Positions 28,001-43,000 of a DNA stretch of 64,000 bases are shown in pieces. The first letter of the stretch is position 1. Every line of letters starts with the position of its first letter. A model generated the notes under the pieces. The model was given only the letters and a program-made list of their open reading frames with translations. It was not told the DNA's origin and made no database searches. A program made the translations under genes and the position numbers. This DNA is from Crossaster papposus. Its lineage: Eukaryota > Echinodermata > Asteroidea > Velatida > Solasteridae. The stretch is taken from contig JBAIAA010000782.1 in assembly GCA_037893245.1 (NCBI GenBank), positions 1 through 64,000 of the forward strand, given 5' to 3'.

Positions 28001-31000
28001 AAAAGTTGTTTTAAAATACGTACGAAATGACAAACTAAAATGTGCCTTAGCAGCATGTAGCGCGAAATGCATGATACAATGAAACGCATGAACTTTGCCC
28101 CGCAGATCATGGAGCCAGCCCTCTATCGGCGCGGCGACCGTGCGTTCGCAGCGGTTGAAAGTAAAATAACAATAAAATCAATGCTTACGCACAAGGGAAA
28201 CATCTGGACCATCGGTAGAAAAAAAAGCGAAACAAAAATCTGGCATGCTCAACCAAATATCGGAAATCCACAAAACAAAATCGGAGATTTCACACCCCAG
28301 GTAATAAAACCAAGGATCTCTTAAAAGCGCCCTATAGCTTGTAAGCCTGAAGCAACCTGTAATGAGAAGATTAGCACAGGCGAGATTTAAACCCGGTCAC
28401 AGCAGTGGAAGGCGAAGAAAGAAACGTTACTTACAACTTCAAAAATACCTAAAATCAGGCAATTGCAGGAAGACGTGCATCCCTTTAAAAACAACTATAA
28501 TTATTCAAGCTTTCTCACAAATATTTTACTTTAAGTTTTTCCTACCTGATGATTGACTTTTTCCACCGATGCCTCCGTACCCAGCTCCCGATCTTGTCCC
28601 TGCCAGGCTAGCCCCAGGCCCCTCTGTCAATCCCATCGCGTCTACCGTTATTTCTCCCCCGTCGTCAATCACCACAGAGTGAGCCCGCAGATTTAAAACA
28701 GATGCCCGGATGGCACCACCACCTTCAACCGTGACCCGACCTGACCTTTGACCCTCGCCCCTGCCAGGGGTGACCTAGAAGACGTGAGCACGAACAAACA
28801 AATCAGGACATTGAATTTAAGGGCACTTTCCTAAACCCCAACTTTATCTCTGCATTTGAATTCGTTTGATTCTACGGCTGATTCTACCAATCAGAATCCT
28901 AGAAATAAAAAATAGATTGCCATCTCTAAATACTGGTTGGCCAGTACATTGACCAATCAAACATTTGATTTAGAATGAGCATTTAAAGGGCAGGTAGTTT
29001 TAAGAAATGCTGCAATACCTCGATTTGCCAATGGTCGTCCTCTTGACCATAGTAACCCTTGAGCTCAAACAGGCCGTCTTCCTGCACTGTCACCTCAACA
29101 AACTGGAGGTTTCTTGGGCTGGGTAACTCCATTGTTAGGGTGCCACCTATCATCCATCATATAAAGGTTACAATATTGCATGCATGACCCAAGTTTGATA
29201 GCAAATGGACTTCAAGTTTTCAAATGAGACACCTTTTACAATTCAAGCCTATTTTAGAACTTGACCTTAAATGACACTTGACCTTAAATGACAGTTGACC
29301 TTGGTACTTGACCTTTAACACAACCATGCTATGAAGGTTACGATTTTGCATCCGTGACCCAAGTTTGATTACAATTGGACTTCAACTTTGCATGTAAGCC
29401 AATTTTTCGAAACTTTAACCAAAATGTACTCTGTACAGAAATGGCGATTGCATAGTCTCTTTCTGCACTTCATTCAGGCGAGACAACAATTTGACTTACC
29501 CGAGCCAACCAACAAGTGAGCCCTAGACCCATCCAGCGTCCCCCATATAGAAACAGTAGAGTCAATCAGCATGCTACTTGGGCAGGCAGTTTGAGGGTAG
29601 AATTGGGTCCAATCAAAGGACTGACGGAACTCAATGCTTGCCGGTGGCAGAATGATTAGTGCATCTTCGTAGATGTATGGTGCGTATGTCACATTGAGCC
29701 TCTTGTAGGGCGATACCTGAAGTGAAAACTCAACTTTGAATTTATGTTCAATGAGGAGTGTCAAGTTACAAGTCAAAACCCAATCGACAAGTAATTTTCC
29801 AAATGACCTTTATACTCCCAAGTGCATAGTAGAAAATTGTGTTAAAGTCGCATGCCCAAGGACACAATATATTAGAAGTAGCTCAAATCCTGAATTCAAG
29901 TTACTAATAAGCTTGTTTTAATTCTTGATAGCCTAATAATTAAAATTCAAAATAATAGGATGTCGTCACCTCAGATTGTTGTCAAGTTATTTCTGGAGCA
30001 AGATTGAAGCATGTTTATAGAGTGAAGTGGTTTGTCAATGGACACAACATATTGCAAGACGAGCAAGGTAGAAATTCAGACTCGAACCCTAAACTTCTTG
30101 TCAACATATTTAAGATATATTTTAGGAAATTAGGAAGCTATTTAGAATACCTTGTTGATATTCAAAGTGTGGTTTGGAGCAACATGTAGGTACCCTGTGT
30201 CGTCTCCCACGACCTCACCAGACTGAACGACGGTGCCGTTCCCCTCAAAGGTCAACTCGGCTCCACCATAGAGCTCAATCAGCGTGAATTCATAGACAAA
30301 GTCATCAGTCAGGGGTAAAAGATAGGCAATGGCACCTGAACATTTTCCAACAAAAAGATATTCTTTATGTAAAAACTTAACGACAGTTGCAAAGACTTCA
30401 AGTTTCTTTAAGCATAGACATTTTAGGCTTAGCAAAATACAGAACCAGCCCAAAAGGCCTTTTTCACAACAAAGAATTTACTCAAGCTTTGGCTACGTGT
30501 CTTCAGAATACTTCTGAAGCCTTCGTCGTTCAAACCAAATAGAAATACTCTGAACATTTGTCTCATATTTGATAAGCGCGTGAACCTACATTGAAAATGT
30601 GAGTACAGTTGACATTTTGAGATATTGGTATTTCCAGATTCCTTGAATTATTAGCTTTAAAATGATATATAATTTATTGGGTAGAGTATTTATAAAATAT
30701 ATAATATTGACGTTACACGTTCTTCTATAATCGAATCGTTCTAATAATTAAAATTAAAACGTAAGCTGCATGTATGATTACGCCCCTTCCCAATAAACAC
30801 GTTTCTCATTGCTATTCTCTTGCAAAAGCACTTCATCTTTAACTAAAAAAACTAATAGTCTGACAGAAAAAAATCTACATAACCCAGCATTACATGTCCT
30901 TCAATTCAATGTCCTTCCCATGTGACCGAGAATCACTCTAATAATTACAAAAAAATGTAAGCTACAAGTATGAATACACCCCTTCCCAATAAACACAATA

Positions 31001-34000
31001 CTTGGTAGTTCGAAAGAAAACATGTGGGAATTATATCATGCCAAAACCCCCAAAACGATTCCCCACTGCCAAATCGGCTATTTTCAATCATAACTCAAAA
31101 TAGCATAGCGCGACTTGACGCCGTTTTCGTGGGAGCAGGTCAAAAATAATCCTTATAATGATTATTTAGCGCTTAAAGCTGGAAAAATGAGAAATTTTCT
31201 AAAACACCTTGTATTTATTTGATAGTACCTGTGGATATGTAGTTTGCATAGTCCTGGGCAGTGGCTCTGCTGCCACTAGGTCTGGTAACCTTTGCACTTT
31301 GACATCGGTTATCAATGCGTAGGTTCTTATTGACTGGTGCCTTGCCTTCCATGTATACTACCCCGGGTCCTCCCGGCTCGGCATTAGAGTTGGCCACACC
31401 GCCACCTATAGAAATTAAACGCAAGGGTTGTATACAAATACAGCATGATTTGGGGGAAAGTAGTGGGAATTACTGGTCCTGATGTGTAGGTCAGCTCGAC
31501 TACTAAAGCGAAGCGGAGGGAGTTAACATTACCGAGACTTGTCCCGTAAAGATTACATGCCGCAGACTACATGTCTAGGAAGCAGGTTTCAGAGGAAATA
31601 TTTGGTGCTACCATGATAATACCACACGGCAGCGAGCTAGACACTCAACGGGATGACGTCACATGGCATCTAGCGTATCATTTTTACTTCCCGGTTCGCG
31701 CGGCGGAATCGGCACCTGATGCGCTCCGATTTGCTCATGAATATTTACGAGGTGTAGTAAAATAATTTACCCACTTTTCTGCCGCTCGATCATCTGCAGT
31801 TTCCATTAGATACAGCAATAAACTATTGTAACTTAAGTCAAACAGCAGGTTGAAACCTATTAGTAGGGTAGTGCCCGAACTATTCTTCTGTATGTGTGGC
31901 TACATGTTTCTTGACAGTGATTTATCATGTCAGCGAAAACATTATTGTTTTATGGTTAAAAGCAGACAGTGTATCTCCGGTCAAGTAGCTGTGTTCAACT
32001 TTTGTGGGTGCCGCAAAAGGGGTATAACAAAATTAATCAATAACATAAAATGCATATAAATTTACCTTTGGCAAATATGCGTCTACTTTTGAAATCCCCG
32101 TGGTGATAATTGATTGACAGCCGCCCACCGGCCCCGCCCCCTCCAAACCCATTGCCTGCACCGCCGTTGCTGAAGATGTGTCCCGTGCCTCGGAATTCGT
32201 TACATTCTACCCACAATGCACCACCACTGCCTCCAGAGGCATGTGACCCCTGCGAACAAAATAATTTGAAAAGTCCAAGTTTGAAAAGTCAAGCTCAAAA
32301 TATTTTGGGAAAAAAACCCAACTACTTACTTACCCAACTACTTGCTCTCACAATTTGGTATAAAAAAAATGCATGTTGCTCTCAGATACATGTACATGTA
32401 GTACGTATCTTGCTTCGGGCTCCTTCGGCCAAGAGGGTCACTAAAATGCATGCGTGCGTCGTCTTTAAGAACGTGTACGATGTATGCATGGCCGGTTGTG
32501 CTACCTAAAAAGGCTTCTAATTTTGTTTGCCAGATTAGGACCGTGTCAGAAACGGGCTTCCAGAGCTACGGCTACGTCTATTGTCAGCCTGCTCATGCAT
32601 AGTTGTAATATACGAACACCTAGACAATGGCCATAGACAGATTTTGAAGAGGCCTTAGTCTATCGCTCCACAAAATTAACCCTCAATTTGAAACCTACCA
32701 CTGCATTATCAGCATCCAAACGTACTGTTCCATCAACGACAAAGGTCCCCGTGACGAGAGCCACAATTCTTCCACCTCCCCGCCCCCCTAGTTCACCGCC
32801 AGACCCACCCCCGCTCCCCCAGTAACCCTTCTCATAGATGTTGCCATAGGCAAGGTTTTCGGCGACAGTACGTTGGGAGGCATGGCCTCCGCGTCCGCCA
32901 CGCCCACCATGACTTGCTCCAGATGCTCCAGAGGCGTACGCGATTCCAGCTCCTTAAATTTGAAAAACAAATACCTAAAATTAATAAATCCCAGTAATAT
33001 CGAATCATTTCATTGCATATCGAGGATAAACTTGTGCCAGACAATTTTATCAACACAGTACAGGGTACTACAGTTTGTGTTCTTGGGCAAGACACTTTAC
33101 TACAATTGCCTCTTGCCACCCAGCAGAATAAATGGGTACCTGTGAGAGTAAAGACAAGATTACATCATGCTTTTATTCTTGGGCAACACACTACAATTGC
33201 CTCTTTCAACTAGAGTAATAATATGCATATTTATCCAGCCGACAGGCTCAATCGCTAACAAATTTAGTCAACTAACGAGCACCCTCTCGGGGCCTACCCA
33301 TCAATCCACGTCATGACTCGGCCATGATACTCTTTTACTTGCGCCCTAAATTAGGGTGACAAACCATCGTAACGCGAGCCGAGAGTGGGAAGAAGGGCAG
33401 AAAGCTATTTGGGTAAGTATCACTCACACTTCTGTGAGTCCACTTCATTCACTTCCCAAATAGCTGAGATATGGACCCCCTAAAAAATGCCCAGGACGTC
33501 GCTACAGCGCGTACGTCTTTGCGTACGGCTAGTCCCTATACTAGTCCCTATCCCTGGAGCAGTTTAGTGCGTGCCAAATACCATTTGAGGGATCGCACAG
33601 GTCACCATAATTTGTCCAAGGGGACAGAGGAGGGGGACCTAATTTTTGGGACGAAAATATCAGGGGAGGGGTGATTGCCACATTAGAAGAAATGGATGAG
33701 CCATCAGCGAAGCCTTTGTGAATCGCTGATATGGCTGATTGATAATTTCCCACCGTTCCAGCTGACAGATTGGCTCTAAACAATGACAGCAGAAATTCTG
33801 AACAGTGAGTTAAAGAAGCACAGAGTGGATCCACAGTCTGTTCTTCGCAGTTCGCACCACCTATTATAATGTCATAGATTCGTCGTGTTGAGAAACGACG
33901 TCCCTTTGCGGCCAAGGCTGCAGCTTCTTTAGAAAGACCTGCTGATCTGAAGGCATGCTTGACAGTGGCCAGCACGCTAAGTGGAGATATCCTGGGGCCG

Positions 34001-37000
34001 GGTGTCGGAACCGCGACATTATGGGAGTCTGCTAGGAGACTCACCAGTCGTGGAAACCAGTAGGATCTTGCACCTGTTTTTCTCCAGTTTCCCGTTGACC
34101 AATGTAAGGATCTAGATCGAGGGGTGTGAAAGTAAATTTGCCGACTCAGAGCTGAGCAAGCGCAAAGCCATTTTCGGAGTGGGGTCCGGGGCACGCTTTA
34201 ATGGCCCGGGACAAGTTTGGATTCGAGATGCTCTGTGGTGCATGCAATCTGAGGCATTTCCTGGCTACTTATTGCATTATTTTTCTTCTGAGCAGGACTT
34301 GTCACAGAGCGGGGAGGGGAATGACTGGCATCATGTTCAAAAGGTGATTAACATCAAGAGATATCATCGCCTATTAAACAGTTTACTTCAAGATCGCCTA
34401 TTTTCATCCATTCACTGCAGTGTACAAACCAGCGGCGGCTATTTCTCGTCAACGTTGAGGGGGACGGAGAAAAAAGAGGGGGACGGAGAAAAAAGCGCAC
34501 GACCAATAACAACTTTGACGCGTTGTTGTGCAATCCGCGTTGTTCATAAAACTTTATAGAGGGCAAGTTGTGTGTACATTATACCCTGGCCCAGGATAGC
34601 CTAATTACCAGATCAGTCGTTCACCAATAAAGAAATACGAACAACAAATATTGGAGATTACATACCCATCCCTGACCAATACTCTTTCGGAAGACCGCAC
34701 AATCAGTTCAACTGTTATTAGAGAGAATATGTAATTGGAAATTTGATTTGGTGTCTTTTGTGGTAATACGTTCCCCTGAGGAGATGGCGATGTCCCTGCG
34801 TAGATTGATGTATAATTTATAATTTCCTGGGACGGGACTAGTTGGGTCTTCTAGTTGATGATAAAGCCTAGGCTCGTTGTCAACGTATACAAAAGTGGCC
34901 GTCAAATTCCGAATAGTCTCGTCCTTTGAATTTCCCCACTATCAGCCAGTCGCCGAGATACATACAAAAATCATAGTGTTCTCACGCCGGAGACGTGATG
35001 CTATTTTCCGCACAACCCTGGTAAACACCCTTAGCAAGGTGGTAGACCGAAGAGAAGGGCAGTGAACTTGTGAGTGCACCCCCGATACCGGAAACGTAGG
35101 AATCAAGAGTGCGCTTGGAGGATGGGGATATGTAGGTACATGTAGCATCAATTAGGTCTAATGACATTCCCCACGCTGGCGTTGGTAACGAGTCTATAAT
35201 TATATTTAGAGTTTCCATTCGAAATTGTTTGGGTCTGATAAACTTGTTGAGCGGTTTCAGATTGATGATCGGCTGCCAATCGCCCGTCGTCTTCTTTGAT
35301 GTTAGGAAGAATGAGGACAGGAAGCCTGTGAAATGATCCGCTGGAGGGACCATCCGGCGGGCCGCTCTTTTCTCGATAAGGGACGATATTTCTTGTTCGA
35401 GAGCTCGGCGTTTGTCCATGTTTGTCGGAACCAATGTTTTGCGAACAGAGGGGTGCTTTTAAATTCTAGTTGAGAGCCGTGGCTGACTATAGAAAGCACC
35501 CATGCGTTACAGGTGATCCCTCTAGGACCCTTCTGAGACGACCCCCGACAGGCCCCAGTGCGGGGTCAACTCGGTGGGGGCGTTACCGCTGCCACCCTGA
35601 GCGGGGGGGCGGTGGTGCGCCGCCCCGTCCCCGACCGCTAGTTTGTGCGTTCTGGCGCGGAGTATGGGCGTGAAGCTGAAACTATTGTTCCAGCCGATGT
35701 CTTGACCGTCAGTTGGCGAAAAGGCTTAAATAGTTTCCTAAGTGCAGGGCGAACTTGAGGAAAGAGCCTTCTTCCTAGAGAACTTGGTTTTGTATAGCCG
35801 ATGGCTTCTTTAAGCTCAGCTGGTCCGCTGTCTCAATGCTTTTGGCTTCAGCTTCTAGAATTTCCTGGATTTTGCCTCCGAAGAGGGCCTTGCCCTTAAG
35901 GGGAAGGTCTCGTAACTTCTTCATAGCCCCTTCGTGTGGAATGCAAAGTGCCTTCATCATGTTAGTCCTACGTGATCGTTCGGACAAAAGAGATATCCTC
36001 GTAAACTGATCTAGGGAAAGATCTACTGCTAATTCAACATATCGGCCGGGATTTGTGAATCTTCCTCACATGCGCAGACAATATATTCAGATAATGTTAT
36101 GTCAGATAATATTCTGTTTATGTTATTGTTTTTTGTTTGTTCAGGGGACTCGCACTCGACAAGCTTTGCTTTTTGCGGGTCCCCTTTATCTCTTGGTAAA
36201 TTAACTATTTATTATTAATCAGTTTTTCTTTATGTTATACACATGTATTTCTGAATGGATATGTACCATGAGGTGAAATAAAGTAAAGTAAAGTAAAAGA
36301 ACAAAAAGTAGAATCAGCCGCAGCTAAGTTTCAAATGGTGAAAATGGATAGGGTCAGAGATCTCTTCATCCCCGGAAACGATAGTCTTGTGAGTTCGTGG
36401 AAGAAGTGCATACACTGTTAGCACATATGCCAGGAACATCCCTTATAGTGTATGTCATTGTGTTATTTAGTGAACAGTTCATATAGAATCTGGAAACTTG
36501 TGATTTTTTACTTTCTATGATCACACTGAACACAAAACAACCTGTTTCCATTTTTTAAATTTATGTCCAGTGGCAAAATTCAAGATGGCCGCCAGCATAT
36601 ACCGAAAAAGCAATAAATTGTTATATTTGAACCAACGTATTCAATATATGCACAATAATAGGCTTATTATGGACATGCTTTCGATTACAATATATTTGTA
36701 TCTACATCTGGTTGTATGATGTAGACTGTCTTCAATTGTTTCATTCATATCCATTGACAACATCCAAGATGACATCCACCAAATTTCGAAAAAATACGAT
36801 ATTTTTATATCTGAACCATTTATTTACATAGATGTATAATGATAAGCTAAGGACATATTTGTGATTACAATATTCTTTTCTACCAAGTATGTTACTTCTT
36901 TAAGATGTTTTGAATGTTTTTATTAATGTTGTAGAATAAGTCCAAGATGGTGGCCACCATATACAGAAAAATCAAACCATTTATCAACATACTTGTGTTA

Positions 37001-40000
37001 TGGAAATTTACCTAGGCATGTTATGTATCTATAACAAACATGGGGAAAACAAAATGGTGTTCATGCACATATCAAATTGGATGTTCAATTGTACATGTAT
37101 CCGGATGCTAGTTATCTGCCACGTTATTAGTCATCAGATGTTCATAATGTCTAAACTCAGCAGAAGCAAATCCAGCAAGAGCAAGAGCAAGTCCAGCCAG
37201 CCGCCTCTCTATACAGTTCGATTTCAAGCATACCTTGCGGGCAACGCACACCACTTGGCACCGACGATGAGTCTTCTATCATTAGAACTAGACGACCAAC
37301 CCCGCCCATCCACATCAAGTAACACACCACCGGTCTCTCACCGTTTACCAGCGACAAAGTTCAAAGAAGTGAAAACCTTAGCAGTAAAGATCAACATTTT
37401 GACTTTTGCTAAGGATCACATCGCTCGACAAATAAAGTCTTTGTCCCGACACATAGAGGCGAAATACACCGAATCAAGATGAGCTGATCAGGAAAAGCTT
37501 GCTGAATAGCAAGGCCAAGACCACCAAACAGCACAACAGCCGCTAAGTTTCTTCACAAGGCCCCGACAATCAAGAGGCATCAAGAGGAAACATCCCTGCT
37601 AAAAATCTCATCAAACCAAACGGTCTTTTTCAAGACCACCACAACTTCTCAAAAGAGACAAAACCGTTTATCTTGTTTACATTGTGCCCTACCATCCGAT
37701 TTTTAAAAATTATATTGAATTAAAATTTCCGCATAGGAAAGCCATGGCAAGAAGAAAATTGAATAAAGAAACAAAAAGATCCCTTAGCCAACTAAAATCA
37801 AACCTTCTCTTGCAAATGCAAAAGCAAAAAAGCCAAATCCAATCAACAACAACAAAAACTATTAGAAGAACAATGCGAGTCATTTATAACGAACCTATCC
37901 AAAGCAACACTATCGCATACCGAGAAAATTGTTTTAGGAAAAGGCCTCAACTTCGTCCCTACTCCTGCTAAACACAAAACTCGTGAGTGAAATAAATACA
38001 TTCAATCGAAAACTGCAAGTTGCTTTCCTAATGCGTAACAAACGCTCCAAAACACATTCTTTCAACCCACCATCTAATTGGCATCCAAAATCAACACCTA
38101 GTGCAACACTAGAAGAATACCTGGAAGCCACCAAATTCGAAATTTGGCTAGGAAAACAACAAAGGAACCTGACTAAACAAGAACTATCCGCGATAAACAA
38201 CCTCAAAAACCATCCCGACGTCGTAGTCAAACCATATGACAAAGGTAGAGGCATGTATAATGAACCACACAGACTATTTACAAGTGGGTTACCGCCATCT
38301 TGAGTCCCATCATTACACCCAACAGGGCCAGGATATTACCCATCAAACCACAACTATGGTTCACAACACAAATGAGAAACAACCAACACATCGACACCAA
38401 TACTCTGAAATACCTCGACCCACTTCCACAGAAGAGCCAATTGTCCAACAATGTATTTTCTCCTGAAAATACACAAAACTCCACCAAGGGGAGAACCATT
38501 TGTTGGACGACCAATCATAAGTGGCTGCACAAGTCCTACAGCCAATTTTTTTAGAATACATAGACTATTCCAATTGTAACCGCGCAATCCCCATAATGTC
38601 CGCGACACCGCAGACATTTTTGCGCAAACTAGAAGAAAAAACATTCTCACAAAATGCTCTCATCGCTACCATAGACGTTGTTTCCATGTACACAAATGTT
38701 CCGACAAACGAAAGCAATCGATTGTGTATGCAATGCCCTAAAAAAAATACCAACCACAACTATATACCATCACAAAGCCACCATCAATGTCCAAAAACTT
38801 CTGGAACTCATCCTCGGCCGAAACTGCTTCCAATTCGGAAACAAGTTTTTTTTCTCCAGAAAATTGGTTGTGCAATGGGCTACACATCAAGCCCTGAAAT
38901 ATGTGATATCACCCTACACGATTTCGAGAAAAAAATAACCCCAAAAGCGGATAACATCCTACATGGTGGCGTTATAGAGACGAAATAATGGTCATCTACA
39001 ATGGAAGTTATGGAACTCTGGACGAATTAACAAATCTCGTCACAGAAATAAACAAGATGCACCAAACACTAAAGTTCACATACGAAGCCTCTGAATCATC
39101 CATCAACTACCTTGACTTAACCATCTTCAAAAAAGATCGTTTTCGAAAAACAGGAATCCTAGACACCAAAGTCTACACAAAACTAACGGAAATCTTCTAA
39201 TATCTCCATCCCACTCACCCCACGTTTTCAAAGCGTTCATCTACGGAGAAACACTCCGATGCGCTAAAAACACCACCAACGAGGATGATTACCAAAACAA
39301 AGTCAAACATTTCTCAGATAAACTAGTCAAAAGAGGATAAAGCCCCATGTTGAAAAAGCAACAACCAAAGTATCGCATACTGACGAAACAAGATTGATAC
39401 ACAGAACCAAGGTTGAAGACAAATCCAAACAAATTCCATTTGTCTTCTCCACTACATACTGTCAGAATTCCCCTTAAAAATTGAGTGTTTTAAATATTTC
39501 CAAATGTGCTTGTTGACTTTATGTATATTCATTAACTGGACACCTTTTATTACACAGGGCCATGCATTTCTTTGCCTACATGTAAATAATTTGTTTGACA
39601 ATACAGGAGTAGCGCCTGCAATATAATCCTTTTTTGTGTTACACATTCCAATAGCAAGCACTGCTTTTTTGTATTTAATTGAGTGAGCTTAACTAAGCTT
39701 TGTTATAGTTCTTTGTGTGTAGATTCCTTCGGGTTCTGAATCAATGAGTGGAATGTAAGATGTCAGGGTTGGTTGGGCAGTGATTGCCAGTACAAGAGAG
39801 GTTCTTAGGTGTGTCAGGGCAGAGCACATTTTGAGTTTGCAAGACATGGATGTCAGTTTGGTGCGGATCCTCTGAGCCGCGCGCTTTTTCAAGCCTGTAG
39901 CTGCATACTCTTGCTGCATCACAGAAGCAGATTTGTATAGACTGCTTGATGGCAATAGTTTGAGTAAGTCACCAAGAGCGGCTGGATCAGCAAATCCAAG

Positions 40001-43000
40001 ATTTTGAACGGCAAGGAAACCGTAAGTTGTGTTTGTTTCAATTAAGAATATAGCGTTTAGATGTTTAAAAAAACATAATGATGACTGTAATGTATTCATA
40101 CATATGTTAATGAGCAGAGGTTGAGCATGCGTACTGCATAGCTTATAATAAAGCACTCATGATACTGGCAAGTACTGTCACGCATGTTCGTTCATTTAGT
40201 TGTCCAGAACATTACAAATTGGCGACGAGGATGGGATCTCAGACTGTATTTGTTCTTGTCGAGATCACCGTTAGCAATTATAGACTTCGTACAGCTAAGT
40301 TTTAGGTGGAGTTGTTACACCAAAACATACATTGTGAGAGTTTTATTGAGCGTACTTATTCAGCTCACCGACGAAAGTTTAGCACATGTGTACATGGAAC
40401 GCAGTGACGACCAGCGCGTACGCACCGTTGTTATGAACACGACGACGGCTGGAGAACTTTTATGATAATCGTGTAGTGCATGAGTCAAAGGTCACGCAAG
40501 CACCGGGACAAAATGGCGGCGTCCACGGGCTACATTGGAAAGCTTGGCACTTATGACAATTCTAAGGAGCCGTTTAGCTCTTACATGGAGAGAGCTGACA
40601 TGTTCTTCATGGCTAACAACATAACGGAGACCAGCGGTGAAGGAGAGGCAGTGATTGCCGCAAATGAAGCCGTTCGAGAACGCATGAAAGCGATTCTGCT
40701 CACGGAGGTCGGTCCGGAAGTGTACGGCACACTTGTAAATCTTCTCGCCCCTAAGAAAGCAAAGGATGTGCCCTTCAAGAACATTTTGAAAAAGTTGGAA
40801 GACCATTTCAATCCAACACCTCTGGAAATAGCTGAAAGCTACAAATTCGGCACCAGAAACCAAAAACAGAATGAGAAAGTCAGTGAGTACATTCTTGCAT
40901 TGAAAAACTTAACGTTGCACTGTAACTTTGGGACTTTTCTTGATCGAGCTTTACGAGACAGATTTGTTTGTGGGTTAGTGGATGAGCGAATTCAATCAAA
41001 GCTCTTGAATACTACAGATCTCACATTTGAGAGAGCATGTAGGTAGCTACTACAATGGAGATGGCATCAAAGAATGCTCGTGAGTTTCGTCCACCACAAA
41101 CTGTTGCAGCTGTTCATATAGTCACAAAGCAGGGCCTGTCGCCAGAACAAAAAGCACTAAACAGAAACCAAAGCCAAGTGGGGAGACTAGTTCAGCCAGT
41201 TGTTATCGCTGCAATGGTAGTCACTCATCAACCTCGTGTTCGTTCAAAACAGCAAAGTGCTATAACTGTCAAAAGAAAGGTCACATCGCATCCGCATGTC
41301 GGGCTAAATCTAAAGTAGGGAATAGACAACCTGTGGGAAACAGGCGTCAATTCCAACAGAAAGGAGTTCACAACTTGGAGGTGGACCCAGATGGAGATGA
41401 ACTTGGCTTGTACACCATTTATGCAACCAACGTTGACAAACCTACAACTAGCCAAGGCAAGGACTTTAAAACCCAACTACTGGTTAACGGCCAGTCACTT
41501 GAGATGCGCATCGACACTGCAGCAGACTGTTCCGTCATGAGCAAAGACATGTATGAAACCAAGTTTGGACAGATACCATTGTCTGCGAGTAAGGTTCAGC
41601 TTAAAACCTACTCGGGTGAAGTTTTGGAGACATGTGGACAAATTGACTGTAAAGTTCAATACAAGGGCCAGTCTTTAACACTGCCCATCATCGTAGCTTG
41701 CTATCGCAACAAACCAACTCTCCTTGGTAAGGATTGGCTGTGTAAACTAAAGCTGGACTGGAAAAACATTTTCAGTGTTGATTCATCAGAATCATGCCTC
41801 AACAATCTGCTAGATAGATATGCAGATATGTTTGCCGACAGTTACACAGGCATCACAGGATACACTGCACACATTCGACTAAGACAGGAAGTAAAACCAG
41901 TGTACTGTAGACCGAGACCTGTACCATACGCACTAAAGCAACAAGTAGAGAAAGAACTGGAGAAATTGGAGAAAAATGGGGTGCTAGTGAAGACAACACA
42001 GAGCGATTGGGCAACACCAGTAGTAGTTGTGCCCAAGGCTGACAAAACTGTTAGACTCTGTGGTGACTACAAGGTCACTATCAATCAAGCGGTTGACGAT
42101 GAACAATACCCATTGCCAACCTCGCAGGATCTGTACGCAGAACTTAGCGGATCAAGAGTCTTCACAAAATTGGATTTGTCACACGCATATGCCCAACTCA
42201 ATGTTGACAAGGAAAGTCAACCTTACTTGACAATCAACACACATAAGGGCTTATATTCATATACAAAGTTGCCCTATGGTGTGAAGTCTTCCCCGAAGAT
42301 CTTCCAGTCGGTCATGGATAAAATGTTGCAAGGCATACCGCATATTGTGTGCAACCAGGATGACCTACTCATATCCACGGTAGGCATGAAGGAACACCTG
42401 GAAATCCTCGGACAGGTTTTCGCACGACTCGAGAGTCACAATGTCAAACTGCGACAAAGTAAGTGTGCATTTGCGCAGTCTGAAGTGGTATACCTTGGAC
42501 TCAGAGTAGACGCCAATGGACTTCGCCCCGTCAAGGCAAAAATTGAGGCCGTCGTGAATGCTCCAGAGCCTAAAAACGTGTCGGAGCTAAGGTCATTCCT
42601 TGGAATGGTGCAGTTCTACGCACGATTCCTTCCAGATCTTGCAACTGTGCTACAGCCACTTCATATCTTGCTACAGAAAGACCAGACTTGGATGTGGGGG
42701 AAGGAACAACAACGTGCATATGAAACCTGCAAGAAAAACTTGACAAGTGATAAACTCCTTGTTCACTATGACACGACACGCGAATTGAAACTTGCTTGTG
42801 ATGCTTCAAGCTATGGTGTAGGTGCAGTGATCTGCCACGTCATGGATGACGGACAGGAAAAGCCTATTGCTTTCGCATCTCGCACGCTATCATCGAGTTA
42901 ACGCAATTATGCACAGATAGAAAAGGAAGCACTCGGCATCATCTTGGGAGTCAAGAAGTTCCATCAATTCCTTTTGGGAAGACCATTCACGCTTGTGACT

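Larger units (their letters stand above)
33215..36060 (-). mobile_element. DIRS-like retrotransposon, 3' part
   Basis: Reads on the minus strand as Gag-like end, reverse transcriptase and tyrosine recombinase, then a terminal repeat at 33215-33310. That repeat has an inverted counterpart at about 47690-47775. Between them, 33401-33470 holds agctatttgggtaagt and, inverted, cacttcccaaatagct. This looks like the internal complementary region typical of DIRS. The 5' part is displaced to about 47.0-47.8 kb by later insertions. Confidence 0.8.
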
